This document shows positions 46,350 to 59,821 of a DNA stretch of 64,000 nucleotides, one piece after another. The translations under genes were made by a program, and so were the position numbers. The stretch comes from Ligustrum vulgare (taxonomy: Eukaryota > Streptophyta > Magnoliopsida > Lamiales > Oleaceae). Positions within the stretch are counted from its first letter, which is position 1, and each line of letters begins with the position of its first letter. The notes beneath the pieces are model-generated. The model made no database searches and was not told the origin of the DNA. It worked only from the letters and a program-made list of their open reading frames with translations. Where the stretch lies: positions 12,067,096 through 12,131,095 of the forward strand of contig OY743170.1 in NCBI GenBank assembly GCA_963555705.1, in the 5' to 3' direction.

Positions 46350-49300
46350 TAGATGTGGCAAACGGGCCGAGCTACTCGTCACCTCTTTGACTCGGCTCGT
46401 GAAAATACGAGCCAAGGGCGGCTCGGCTCTCCATTTAGGCAAGCAAGTGGGCTAGTCAATCACTCACTCTGAACCACGAGCATAGCTGTTCGGCCCACTT
46501 TTCAACGAGAGGTTCGTCAAAAAAAAAAAAAATCAAAAAATCAAAAAATAAAAAAGGTACGAAATGTGACAGTTGGGGACCCCAACAATCACATTTCATA
46601 GTTGTGTGACCGTTGGCAATGATCACATAGCCAAGGGTCACACAACTATGAATCGGACCATTGCGGTCCCTAACAGTCCAAATTTTATTTTATTGTTTTT
46701 TCATTTCTTCCAATAAATACCCCTAATTCAACTCATTTTTACACCAAACTCTCTCAACTCTTCTACTCTCTATAATCTTAGTCCATGCTCTCTACAATTA
46801 TACAATTATGTACATACTTCAATCTTTCCAATTTGCATTACATAATTTTACATTTCATTTCATTTCAGTCTCTCAATTTTTCATTATATCTCTCAATTCT
46901 AAACATTTATACAATTATACACATTTCATTTTCAATATTCTTATCACCTAAACTTTCATTTTTTATTTCAAATTTTCAACATACAAAAGAATGGGTCCCG
47001 GCCGAAGATTTGTTGAAGAATTCGATAGTCCCATTGGAGTTGGGAGGCATGACTTAACACCACAATCTCACTCTAACAACTTCAATAATGAATTTACCGG
47101 TCTCCACGATATACCAATTCCAAAAAATATTGAAGAAGATGTAAGTAATCAACGAATCGATTTAGATAATACTGAAGAAAATGATGATGTTAAAATCTTA
47201 GAAAATGATCACAATATTCCCGACGCAAGAGGGAAGCGAAAAGCTAGAAAAGGTAAGAAGAAAGCTGCAAAGTGTTGGGATCACTTTAAATTAGTCACAA
47301 CTGGGAAAACAATTGATGGAACACAAGAGTTCAAAGTAGTGTGCAAATATTATGCACAACAATGGTATGGCAAAAGGGTATTGGTAATACACACATCAAC
47401 CGTCACTTTCACAAGTGTGTGACTAAGCATGGGTTCGTTGAATCAAATCAAAGTCAATTACAATTTGATTCCTCCACTAGTGGTTCTGCTGTTGGATCTA
47501 TACTTTCAAATTGGATATATTCCGAAGAAGAAAATCGAACTGAAATGGTTCAATTTGTTGCGGGGGTAGAGTTGCACTAAGAATAATGGACAATGAACAC
47601 TTTGTTACCTACATTAAAAGTTATCTTCAACCCAGATATGTTGGTAGTAGTCGAAACACTCTGCGTTTTGATACTATAGAATATTTTTTAAAAATTAAAA
47701 ATCAATTAATAGTTGATTTACGTAAATATGGTGGTTTTATTTCTTTTACTTCCGATCTTTGGAAAGGTATTAATAAAAAATGTTATATTGCTGCAATTGC
47801 ACACTCATTGATCAACTTTGGATTATGCATAAAAAAAAAAATATCGCTTTTAAAATTATAGAATTTCCTCATAATGCAAGCAACATATTTAATATTATAC
47901 AACAAATTGTTAAAGAATATAGTTTCAAAAGTAAAATTTAATCATTTACTTTCGATAATGTTATTGTAAATAAGCCTATAGTAGATAAGTTATGCAGAAT
48001 TCTTAATCCGGAATTTGGTGATTTTTTATTCTATGTTAGATGTATTTGTCATATTTTAAATTTAATTATTCAAGATGAAATGAAACATATTAAAGAACAA
48101 ATTGATATAATTAGAGATGCATTAGTGTACACAACTATATCACCGAATAGAAAACAATACATTGAAGAGTTATTTTTACAATACGGTAAAGGTGCTAAGA
48201 AATTTGTCACCGACGTAGGCCATAGGTGAAACTCTAGATATTTGTAACTTAAATCATGTAAAGGTTAAGAATACATAATAACCGAGTATTATAACAGTAG
48301 AACATTTAGAAATCAAAATGAATCTGTGTTAATAGAAGAGGATTGGGAACAAGCTTTTAAAGTCAAAAGATTTTTGACAAGTTTTTACGATTCTACCAAT
48401 ATATTATCTGGGGTATATTACCTAACTGATTCAAGAATTCTTGTGCGTCTTTATATTATTGCAAGAACTTTTTATAGATATAGAGATGACACATTTTTGT
48501 TGATATGATAATTGATATGGAAATAAAATTTAGAAAATATTGAGAATATTTACCTATGTTATTTCCCTTAGTATGCGTAATGGACCCGCATTACAATTTA
48601 AAGGGTATGAAGCTTCTTGTTTAAAAAATAAGTAGCGCGTTGATTTTGGAAACCCCTATCACTTATAATAATTTAGAAAGCACGTTAGTAAGCATGCATA
48701 ATGCATATGCAGCACGATTAGGAACTAATGTTAGTCATACACAATTTGTACCATCATATGCCACTACACTTGAAGATGACGAAGTAGAATTATTAGATCT
48801 AATGGAAGAAATTAGTCGAACACAAGGAACTTCTTACAGTATGTCTCTTAGTTGTAATGAATTAGGTCCACTTGAAATATCTGAAGAATTGAAAAATTAT
48901 TTTCAACAAGATTTACTTAAAAATTTGGAGCCTGCTAATTCGTTGGAATTTGATTTACTCAAATATTGGTGAACAAACGAACGGAAATATCCAATTATTT
49001 TCTCCATAGCGAATGATTTACTAACACCTCTGGTTAACACTGTAGCTTCAGAGTCTGCTTTTAGTGCAGGTAAAAATGTTTTATCAGAAGTTAGGAGCCG
49101 ACTCAAAGAAGATATTTTGGAAGCGATAATGTGTGTCAAAGATTGGCAAGATGCCTATTTTCTCATACAAAATAAGTATGCTGAAATTGCACGCAGTCAG
49201 GTAAATGATATTTAACTTTAAACTTTTAATTTCATTACATAAAATACAATTTTGATTTCAAAACAAAAATTTTACTCGTAACAAGTTGTTCGTGTATAAT

Positions 49301-49838
49301 TTTAACACGCCTACTAGAAAATTCAATTAGTCAAGTTAGTAGCTGGTCTCAAGCCCGGGAAAAATGATGAGGTTTTTAATTTTAAACTTTTAAATTTTAA
49401 TTTATTTGCTCAAGTTTTACTTTTTGTCTTTTCAAATTATCATTAGAGATTTGAACAATTGAACTTATAATTATTCATCAATTCATTCAGTAAAATTTTA
49501 ACTATTAGTTATTAATTTATTTATTACATAACTAATTATAAATTTATATATAATATATCATTATATTAATATTCAAGTATTTTAACTTAACTTAAAGAAA
49601 AAAAAAATTTTAAAAATGGGAAATGAACGATCCCACGAGCCGAAGCTCGGCTAATCCCACGAAGCCCAAGCTTGACCCACGAAGCCCAAGCTTGTGGGCC
49701 AAGCCAAGCTCTACCATCTTCAAATGATCCAAGCATAGGCTCTGCTAGTTTGACACGAGTCGTGGTTCGACACGTTCATTTGACGAGCCGAGCATAACAA
49801 GGGCCGAGCTGCCTTGGCTCGGCCTATTGTCACCTCTA
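46350..49838 (+). mobile_element. hAT transposon, 3.5 kb, TSD GTTCAAGT
   Basis: Termini are TAGATGTGGCAA (46350) and TTGTCACCTCTA (ends 49838), 12-bp inverted repeats with two mismatches. They are flanked by a perfect 8-bp duplication, GTTCAAGT (46342-46349 and 49839-49846). Subterminal regions at both sides are crowded with GAGCCG/CGGCTC words. It contains a BED-type hAT transposase gene in plus orientation that is now decayed, so it is an old autonomous copy no longer self-sufficient. Confidence 0.93.
46991..49216 (+). pseudogene. hAT (BED zinc finger, dimerisation domain) transposase pseudogene
   Basis: The start is MGPGRRFVEEFDSPIGVG. Then come an acidic stretch, a basic patch (GKRKARKGKKKAAKCWDHF), a damaged BED finger (VCKYYAQQ, where the second Cys is lost, and INRHFHKC), the hAT core (NEHFVTYIKSYLQPRYVG, FTSDLWKGINKKCYIAA, CHILNLIIQDEMKHIKEQID), and the C-terminal dimerisation domain (YPIIFSIANDLLTPLVNTVA, SESAFSAGKNVLSE). 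Frameshifts occur near 47355, 47570 and 47850, and stops include about 47941 and the TGA at 48970. These break what would be a roughly 700-residue cut-and-paste transposase. It lies wholly within the element's inverted repeats. Confidence 0.88.
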
Positions 49839-49996
49839 GTTCAAGTCCTCAAAACTCGGTCCATTCAGGAAAATTTACTAAAAAGAAAAAAAGTTACATA
49901 AACACCATAACAAACACTTAACTAAGAAAAATAACAAAATTATATCCTGAAATGTCTTCAAAAGGAGATGAATTTAACTGAGAAAAGGATGGATGC

Positions 49997-51348
49997 TGAT
50001 AAGTGCTTTATTAACACTTGTTTGGTCACTTGTTGCCCTATTTTATTATTGTTTTGATCCTATTTAAGTATCGTTTAACGCATTTTTATATTTTGTGTTG
50101 GTTAGGATCACAAAGAAGGGGAAAAAAGGAAAAAGGGACCAAAAAGTAATAAAAAATGAAGTTCGGGATCGGGAAGGCAAATTACTTACGGTCGTATCCG
50201 TAACTAAGAATGATACGGACGTAAGTCATTACATGGTGAAAGGCGTGAAATTATGGCCGTAACATCCATTGATCACAGCTGCAACTTCAAAATGTTAAAA
50301 TTTCCAGAAAACGAGTTACAGCCGTAACTCTAGTATTCACGGCCATAACCTCCCTGCGGAAAGTTTCCTTGTTCGCTTCAGTATCTATCTATGACATATA
50401 TTCTTGGGATTCTTTAGGCACGAGAAATTCACCACAAAACAAGGGTGGAAAAAACTACGGAAAAAATATAGAGCATTCTTTGGAGATTTTGAAGGAGAAG
50501 AGCATCAACAACAAAGTGAAGCCATGAATCAACTTGAAGAATCTACCACAATCATGCTAGACTAAATTCTCTATCTTGTTCAAAGGGGAAGTTGTGTTAT
50601 TCAATTATGTTATTTTCTTCGTGGAAACTAGTAAAGTGCGTCTATTTCCTTATTTCAATTATCGAATTATTGAGTTTTGAATGTTTTATTGAATTTAGTT
50701 GATTTATAAATTTGATTAGGCCAATTAAATTGTTGAATCTCTGAATTCATGTATGTGCTAGGTTCAGATATTTGATCCGTAATTGTCATTGAATCTTTAC
50801 TTTAGTAGCAAATAAATCTCGTGTAGGTTTATCAATAATTCGACTTGGGTTTATTAATTTGAGCTTGTGAAATTAGTAATCCGATTCAATCTGACCCTTC
50901 TCACTTCACACTAGCCTTTTGTTAAATTCTAAGAGCTTGTTTAGAGTTATCCATTTGTTAGAATTGAATCAAAGCTCTTGTTTTGATTTAATTTACATAA
51001 GGAAGAATTTAGATAATCAGAGCTTGTTGATTACCTAAGATTGATAAATTGAATTACGAATAGAAGTACGTTGCATAGGAAGGTAAAACATTAATTAAAG
51101 GTATAACCGAACCAGATAACAAGATTTCATCTCATTTCAATTCTTTTACATATTTTTTTTCTTTTTATGCATCATTTACATTTAAGCAATTCAAACTACA
51201 AAACCCCCCAATTCTATTCTAATTGATCGAACAACTATTTTAGTTCACCGTTCCTCGTGGATCGACCCTCACTCTTGCTACTACATTGTTAATTGATATT
51301 TGGCGAGTAAGGAATTATTTTTTTTTTTGTGCGTCGCAACGCATATTA
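49997..51348. mobile_element. Probable solo LTR, 1.35 kb, TSD GATGC
   Basis: Starts TGATAAGTGC at 49997, preceded by GATGC; GATGC recurs at 51349-51353. Towards the end it carries CTCGTGGATCGACCCTCACT, TTGCTACTACATTG and GGCGAGTAAGG, a phrase typical of Tat/Athila-like Ty3 LTRs. The right end reads ATTA, not CA, so the exact right boundary is uncertain. The layout parallels the LTR at 31821-33512. Confidence 0.6.
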
Positions 51349-51353
51349 GATGC

Positions 51354-52800
51354 AATGATGCGGGCAGCGACGGTAACTGAATAGTCTGAACAGTTGCAAA
51401 TAAAGAGAAGAAAGGTAGTCGATTTTGCTGTAGAGAGACGACCGGTTGTTGTGAAATGCTGAGGTAGAAATTGGAAGGGAGAAAGGGAGATTGGAGGGGC
51501 TTTCGGCTGGGAGGATGAGAGAGAGAGAGAGAGTACCAAGAGTTTTGAATCTTTTGATTGATGAATATGATTTTTGGTTTAGGTTAATAAGGTTGGGAAA
51601 TGAAAGGGAGTCGACCGGTTTGCTCTGTGTAATTGTAACGTCGGTTTTATTTTTTTAATTCTTTTTTTTTTAATCACTTCGAGTCGGACGGATCGGGTCT
51701 CTTCCAACCTGATTTGCCCCATGATCCATCTCGGGGCAGAAAAATCTGCCCCACCAATCCACGGGGTGGACATTTTTTGCTCCATTTGGAGCAAATAGCC
51801 ATCGAGTTCGGATCAGATCGGATTTTTAGCCATCCCAACAGTATACTTAATAGTCTTGTTTCTCACATCCACACCAACCTTTACATTAGATTAGAGATGC
51901 TCTTCAAGTGGTTCCTACCGTGAGAGTAGAAAAGTTTCATTTAATAAGGATATAGAGTTTGGTTCATATTATTTAGTGGCACGTTTTCAAGAGATAATTT
52001 CAAATTATCATTGAATAATGAGTTGGGGTGACGTCGTCATGTCGAAATAAGAATAATTGAAAATCAAGATTTTCTTTAATTAAAATTAAAATTTATTATT
52101 AAATGTAAACATTTATATTATAATCAAGAAATAAAGAATTGAAATCTAGCCACCTCCATCTTTCTAAATCATGGACTTTCAACTTTTATTTCAGAAATCT
52201 TGATGCTTCAAACTTCTAAACAATCTATGACAATCTATAAAAAAAAATTCGAGTTACCGCATAGACCTAGTCAAATATATATCATTCAAGTTTCAACAGT
52301 TAGATAATTTATAGTCAATCATAGACCATTCAATCTAATTATTAATCTTTTAATTTTTCCCCTAAAGGCAAATTAAAGACTGTACTTCGAAAATATATAA
52401 GATTACGGAAGCTAATATATATCTGTATGACTTCCCTCAATATTTCATGTGTATTTTATAATCACCTGATATTCAATAATTATATATGAGTATATATACT
52501 CATGATTTTATCCCTCTTATTATTCTCACTAACTTTCAAAATTCTCGTGAACCAATGATAAATGTTGGAGTTTAGAGTTTCTTCGGTCCTACAGAAGTTG
52601 GAGAAATTTTCAAATGCGTGGTTGAAAAGTGTGAAAAGGTGATGAATTCCATATAAATGTGTAGTTGAGTTTGAAGAAAAAATTGAAAAAATAAAAAAGA
52701 AGTGTAGGAACAAACAAGTTCTTAGCACTCGCAAAACACTGAGCTCATGTTCATAATCAATCAAGAGTGACTATCCATTTCAGGGTGAAAATTCCTAATG
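51354..52800. other. Intergenic with leader-like segment
   Basis: 51354-51600 on the minus strand is pyrimidine-rich with CTCTCTCTC and resembles a 5' leader. 51660-51838 has GGATCGGGTCTC and ends TTTTTAGCCATCCC, which may be a MITE end without a partner. No protein family is recognised in the short frames. Confidence 0.4.
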
Positions 52801-54859
52801 CATTCGTATTCTCTACTCTACTCTACTCTACTCTACTCATCCTTAAGTTTTCAACTTATAGAGACATTTGATCAAACAAATTAATGTCACTCATTAGTAA
52901 ATTGAAGAATCATTAGATTCACCAAAAATATACATAATCATCTATTTTAGTGCAATGTGTTTACCCCTCTAATGACTCTTGTGGTACACAAAATTTTCTT
53001 TATAAGTTTTTCGTTTTTACTATCAATATATTGCTTTTAATATAAAATTTTGGTCTTATATTGCTGCAAGTATCGATACATATATCGATGCCTATTGAAT
53101 CAGACAGTTATCCATAAATCTTCAATCTGTCAAGTTAATCTTCACTTTGTCATAGGTTAATTTATATAAGATTGAAATATAACACACACACACACACACT
53201 TGAAACTAGTAAAAACCACGTGTACATTATAATGAAATAAGTAAAATTTGCAGCATAATCAATCTTTTAATAAATCATTAAGTCTGAGTTTGAAGGACAT
53301 AAAATCTGATAAATCTCTTTGCATGTTATCGATACATGACAGTTGATTAGTTACCGTTAGTATTTGAAAGTTGGTTCGTTAATAAGATTATACACAAGTA
53401 TCGATACATGGAAACATTAACTTCTATAAAACACAAGTGATGTATATATCTATTTTATTCTAAAGCCATATACGAGATTTTTAAAGTCATCAAAATAAAA
53501 CTCTGTATCAGCTACATATTTATAAAGTTAAAAATATCAGTGTATACTAACTCAAAAGTATTTTACAACATAGTATTTTATCTTTATTTTTGTATACTGA
53601 TATCGAGACAAGGTAGGGAATTGTGGAGGGTAACTATATACATGTAGGTCAACCCATCATCTGAAGTTTTCCAACTGCGAGAGACATCCTTAAAAGTAGC
53701 ACAGTCAAGCATCTGCAATTTTTTTTTAAAACATGAAAAATAATGAATACAAAAGTATTCAACAAGTAATATGTTTTTCTTTTTTAAAATATGAGTTTCA
53801 ATGGGGCCCGTATTACAAGACATATGTTATCCCATGCGCGTAAGAATTTAAGCAGGATTTGAAATCCTGATATATGTATCATGTATTTTCGAGTAGGAAA
53901 GAACTTCCCGTAATTCAAGTATAGCAAGTCATGCGCCATGAAGCGTAATATCAATCGAGATAACATATACATGTAATAATGCAAGAAAATACTTTAATAA
54001 GACAATAATAAGTTAAAATATCAAGTAATTTTGTACGAAGTAGCATTTAAGAGTATTTTCAATATTGTAGTGTTACATACCTTGTTTATAACTTGAAAAC
54101 AAAGAAAGAATCAAAAATCAAACTTCTATTTATTCTGAAAACTAACGAAAGTATCGATACTTGTGGAATTGTTTCTACATTTGATTTCTGATTTCAACAA
54201 AAAAATTCTTTGAATTGTTGATTCAGAATCATTGTAGAACTTTCCCAACATCATGAACATGATTCGAACAGATTTCTAAAAAACTATAGATCAAAATAAA
54301 AGAGTACCTTTGGAAATTTAGAAATTTTAGAAACTTAACCAAAACTCTCACTCTCTCTCACGTTTTAACTAAGCTTTTGTGTGGAATTTGATGGCAGGAA
54401 ACTCATCTATTTATACATGAATTGTAGGCCAAAATTTCAAATTAGGATTAGTTAAAATATTATTCTAGGTAATTATTACCCTAAAATTAGGCTTGAGGAT
54501 TCACCACAACTATCAACAGGTGCTGTTAGGATGCATGCCAACGGCTTGTTCATGCTGGACAAGTGGCATGATTTATAAATCTCAGCAAATCATGGTACAA
54601 TCGTGTGTAAAATCCTATTTAGGTATTGCATGTCATGTATCGATACATGGATAAAAAAGATTCAGAATATTTTACATTTCTTAAAATTAAGAAAATAGTG
54701 GATCGTTACAACTCTTGTTTCTTTAGCATTTGTCATTGTCCCATGTTATTATCATATAATGTCAAGAGTTGTGCAGATGTATGCATCACCTCGATGTCCT
54801 TTAGGAATTTCTTAAGTCATATAGCCTCTTTAGCAACTTCGAGATGCAAAGTTTCATAC
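52801..54859. other. AT-rich intergenic; (CTCTA)n; possible minus-strand transcription unit 54415-53584
   Basis: 52810-52837 is a CTCTA microsatellite. On the minus strand a TATAAATAG box (about 54407-54415) precedes a leader with GAGAGAGAGTGAGAG. Possible exons follow: a donor CCAAAG|GTACTC near 54306, a block ending AACAAG|GTATG near 54080, and an exon at about 53630-53715 reading MLDCATFKDVSRSWKTSDDG. No family is recognised and other blocks contain stops. The palindrome GTATCGATAC or a near variant occurs five times between 53070 and 54640. Confidence 0.35.
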
Positions 54860-56986
54860 TGGAATCGATATACATCACATTACATATGCTGAAATACCTA
54901 ACGAATCTATTAATCTCGTAAATTATGCTAATGTAAGAGATCATATGATGCACATCCCTTATGGTTATTTGGGAAAGAATTCTCCTTGCATGGTCAATGG
55001 ACGTTGCACAAAACCTTTTCTAAAGAATTTCGATAAGAATACATATGTGGATGAAGATGGGTACTCAATTTACAGACGAAGAGATAATGGAAGATTTGTG
55101 ACAAGAATGGTTTTATCTTGATAACAGATTTGCAGTTTCTCATACTTAGTATCTGTTATTGAAGTACGGTGCTCACATAAATATTGAGTGGTGTAATTAG
55201 TCAAGATCAATAAAATATCTGATTAAATATGTCAATAAGGGTCATGATCTTGTTACTTTCGATTTTTATCAAAGTGGTGATGATAGAAACTCTGGACAAC
55301 CAGTCGACTATATAAAAATGTATTAGGACTGTAGATATATTTCTTCATGTGAGGTTGCGTGGAGGTTATTAGGATACAACATTCAATTTAGAGATCCACA
55401 AGTTGAATGTCTCTCATTTCATCTTCCAAACCAACAAAACATATATTTATTTGAAAATGATACAATTGATGATGTTTTGTATTGACATACGATAAAGGAA
55501 AGCATGTTTAATGCTCGGTTTCATGCCAACACGATGTACCCAGAAGCAAATAATTTGACCTATGCAAAGTTTCCAACAAAATTCGTGTGGAAATCTGCGA
55601 AGAAACAGTGGGCACATAGACTACGTGGTTTTTCAATAGGTAAGATATTTTTTATACCTCCTAGGTCTAGGGAGATGTATTATTTACAGGTGTTTCTCAA
55701 TATTGTAAGGGGTCTAGAAGTTATGAAGAGATAATGCTTGTTAAAGGTGTGCAATATCAATCATACAAGGACGATTTCTACGCCTTTGGTCTTTTGGATG
55801 ACGACAACGAATACACTGACGGAAATGTTGAAGCAAGTCACTAGGGTCTGCTCATTCTTTTAGGAAATTATATCGTACGTTGTTTTTATCAAATTCTTTA
55901 TCAAGACAGAAACTTGTTTGGGATCAATGTTGATCGTTTTTGTGTGATGATGTAGTACATCGACAAAAGTGCATTCGGATTTTCAATTTAATTGTTTATT
56001 TAATTTATAATGTTAAACTTATACATTTACTATACAAATCTAAAAATATTTACAGCCTTATAATTGGAAATGGTTCACAAAATTGGAATTGGATGAAGAT
56101 CAAATAAAGAACTATGCTCTTTCATAGTTAGGGAAAATATTGTGAGCTAGAGGAAAAAGTCTTCATGATTATCCATTGATGCCATTCCCCTCTAACATGG
56201 ACAATACAATGTCTGGAATCAGTTTCATATATGATAAAATGTGTTACAACATAAGCGCTCTTGTAGAGGAGCACACAAAATATGTTGTCGTTTGAATGAT
56301 GAGAAAAAACGAGTATATGATGCAATTATGCACTCTATTGAATATGATTCGGGCGGTGTATTTTTTTGCACGATTTTTTTGTACAGTTGCGGTGGTACAG
56401 GAAAAACATTCATTTGAAAAATGCTTTCCACGAAATTAGGATTAGTTGGGAAAATAGTTTTAAATGTTGCCTTCAATGGAATAACTTCTCTATTACTCAT
56501 TCTAGATTTGCTATTCCTCTCAATCCCAATACAGATTATACGTGTAACATTAAACTAGGAAGTCCACTAGCATAACTTATTGCAGAAATAGAACTTATAA
56601 TTTGGGATGAGACTCTTATGATGCATAGATATTGTTTTGAGGCCCTAGATCGTACCATGCGTGACATAATGAAATGTCTACCTCCAATGAATGCAGATCG
56701 ACCATTTTGTGGGAAGACTACCATTTTTGTTGGAGATTTCAGACAGATTTTGCAGATATTCTAAAAGATAGTAGACAAGATATTTTTCCTACAACTATTA
56801 ATTTGTTGTGCTTATGGGAACATTGGATAGTTTTAAAGTTAACAAAAAACATGCGGCTTCAAGATTTCGGTTGTGCCAGTGATGGAGAAGATTTGAAATC
56901 ATTTTTAGGATGGATCTTAAATATGGGGAAGGTGCATTAGGCGGTGAGAACGATGGTCATTCAAATGTAGTCATATCGAATGATCT

Positions 56987-59130
56987 TGTAACACCCCAAG
57001 TTCAAGAATCTTAAACCTAGGTGTTAACTTCCCTTTTTCTTTTAATGCGGAAATAAATCATTTAAAATCATGCGGAATTTAAATCGTTTACACAATCAAA
57101 ATGTTCATTTATCTACTATAGAATTTTACCGAAATTTCGGCAGAGTCCCCTCTATAGCTTGGACATAACCAACCTGTAGAGGGACATCACACCTACAATA
57201 ATTATGAAATTTTCAACCCATTCAAATTCAACATTCAACATTCAACCATAATTCCAAAATTCAACTTCAACATCAATTCCCCAAACTCCTCAACCAAAAC
57301 AACTTGAAGTATAAATTTATAAACTCATGAAACATGATAAAAACTAATCACAGGGGAATACCATAACTTATTTTGACTAAGAACCGAAAACTAATTCAAA
57401 ATGATTTATCAATTTAAAAGGATAACAACTAAAAACTTAAATTAAATCATTAACTTAAATTTTAAATAATTCAAGTCGGTACTGTCTGAGCCTGCCGCCA
57501 CGTGCTCTCCTCTAATCATCTAACTTTCATCACCTGAAATGTTGGGGAGGGATTGGGGTGAGCTAAAGCTCAGTAAGTAAACTTTATGCATGAATGCATG
57601 CTTATGACATGAATGCTTTAACTTTGAAATATGTATCCCCATTTACTTTAACCTTTCAAAACTTTCAACATTTCGAACTTTCACTTAACATTTCAAAACT
57701 TTCACTTTACATTTCAAAACTTTCACTTCATTACCATCGTGAGCTCACTTGATGTAACTTCTAGTCAATCAGCTAACAGTGGGCAATTCTTATTTGGAAC
57801 CAGATTAACATGCGCATTTCCACCGCAAAGCGGCTCATTCACTTCATTCCACCGCAAAGCGGCTCATTCACTTCATTCCACCGCAAAGCGGCTCATTACA
57901 TTTGAGTACGCCGGTCCCCCGCGCCCCATTTCCCACTCGCATCTTTCATGACATAGAAGTGCACCTATTCTTTCAAAAACTTGGGATACATAATTTTTGA
58001 CAAAAATTGCACTTTGACACATTCCTTTCATTAAAACATTTGACTTTCCCATTTCGATGCCAATGCATGCTTGATGATGCAATGACATGTAACGTGCATG
58101 CTTGAACATTTCCTTAACTACACATAATTGCATATGGTAGACCAAAAGCATTAAAATTCCGTAATTAACACGAATGTCAATTAAGCACATTAATTCCACA
58201 TTAACATTCAACTTTGATGAAAGTAGGGGGAAGTTTACTTACTTGAAATCCTTAGTATTTACCGTTCTGAACTTGCAAGTGGAAGAGTCTCGGATACCCG
58301 TAACGTCAATGTACCAAAATCCCTAATTATTCACATTCGTCAATAAATATGACTTTTAGTTGACAATTAAATTCGTTATTCATTTTAATACTCAATCAAA
58401 CATTAACTGAAATTAAAACTTCAATTTAACTCACATGTGATCTTATATCGAGATTAGAGCACATAAAACTAAAGAATTTCATTTCATACTTTCAAATTCC
58501 CAAAACATATACTTTCATGTGACTCATAATATAACAAACATTTTTAACTCCACATATAATATCATATTCGAAGTAATACATTAAGTTCGAGGAAAAATTT
58601 TGGAATCTTACTTATCAATTTCACAATTCAAAGCCAAGCATTCTTATTCAAAAAATGATCTTGAACTAAAATTTATAACTTTGAACATAACTTCAATTTA
58701 AACTAACTTGTTCCTAAAATATTAAAGTTTACTCTCCTATACCATTATCCCATAATTCCAAAAATTTCACATGTTTGTTTAAATAGTCATATACATATTA
58801 ATGATCGTATATTCGTACATTCACACCTCAAATTTAATATTATAGCACATCAATTAATCAAAATTTCATGAGTCCCCAGTCTGAGAAATTTTATTTTCAC
58901 CATAATCAGAATCTGAGTATATACCTATGCCCACAAAAAATCCAAACTTTATATATATATTTACACGCATCTATACATACATAATAATATATACATTCAT
59001 ATACATCAATACTCATACACATAACATCATTAATTCCCAAATTCATGGTTAAACTCGAAATTACACAAAATTTAAAATCTGAAATTAACTGTAAGAATCT
59101 GAATTTATACACATAAATTGCATACATACG

Positions 59131-59183
<53 letters not shown>

Positions 59184-59821
59184 ATTATGTACGTGTGTGT
59201 GCGTGAAATGGTGTGAAACCGTGTGTGTGTGCGCGCGGTCTCGGGTGTGTGTGTGTCATGAAGAGAAAAGGGGAGAAAAAGGGTGGTCTTAATACCGGTG
59301 GGAGGCAGCGGTCGACTATGGTGGTGAGAGCCGAGAGAGAGGAAGAGCGGGCCAAGGGAAGAAGGGGTGAGCGAGTAGCGATCGAGAGAGAAGAGACGCG
59401 GCGTGAGAGAGGGATATGAGAGTGTGAGGTCATTAGGTTAGGTTTAGTGTTTAACTTTTGGTAAAATTGCAATTTAGTCCCTCAACTCTCATAATTTGGT
59501 AATTTAGGTTCATAACTTTCAAATAAAATTCCAAAGTGTCACCAAACTTTTCCTAACTTTCCATTTAACACAATAAAATAGAAAATCGCATGTTTAGGCA
59601 ATAAAATTTTAATCACATAAAATTACACGTAAACTATTAAAATGAACAATTTATAAACTTTTAATTGGTACATTAATCGAGACGGCATCCAAGTCCTTCC
59701 ACTGCAAAATAATTCGAATTATCAACATTAGAATATCATTAAATTCAAAATTTATAATAACATTAACATAATTATTACGTGAAATTTAAGGATACACGTA
59801 AACATGAAAAGCGGTCTTACA
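56987..59821 (-). mobile_element. Solo LTR, 2.8-kb family, copy 2 (inverted relative to copy 1), TSD GATCT
   Basis: On the plus strand it runs TGTAACACCCC (56987) to CGGTCTTACA (59821), flanked by GATCT at 56982-56986 and 59822-59826. Removing it with one GATCT joins the Helitron frame (SND|LLIKH). It is homologous along its length to 24524-27262 in reverse orientation. Inside are three 29-bp tandem units at 57820-57898 (CCACCGCAAAGCGGCTCATT), where copy 1 has diverged single units, and an (AT)n run at 59132-59180. The frame at 57873-58211 has a partial counterpart in copy 1, but both lie in LTR sequence and are probably non-coding. Confidence 0.93.
57820..57898. repeat. 29-bp tandem repeat inside the solo LTR (three units)
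   Basis: Units start at 57820, 57849 and 57878 with CCACCGCAAAGCGGCTCATT; the last is cut short. CCGCAAAGCGG is itself a palindrome. Confidence 0.85.

Noticed and set aside
47586..47861. Separate gene for a 91-aa protein
   Set aside because: It is one reading-frame piece of the hAT transposase pseudogene, not an independent gene.
56366..56940. Separate host genes from short frames
   Set aside because: They are frameshifted pieces of the Helitron helicase in the expected order.
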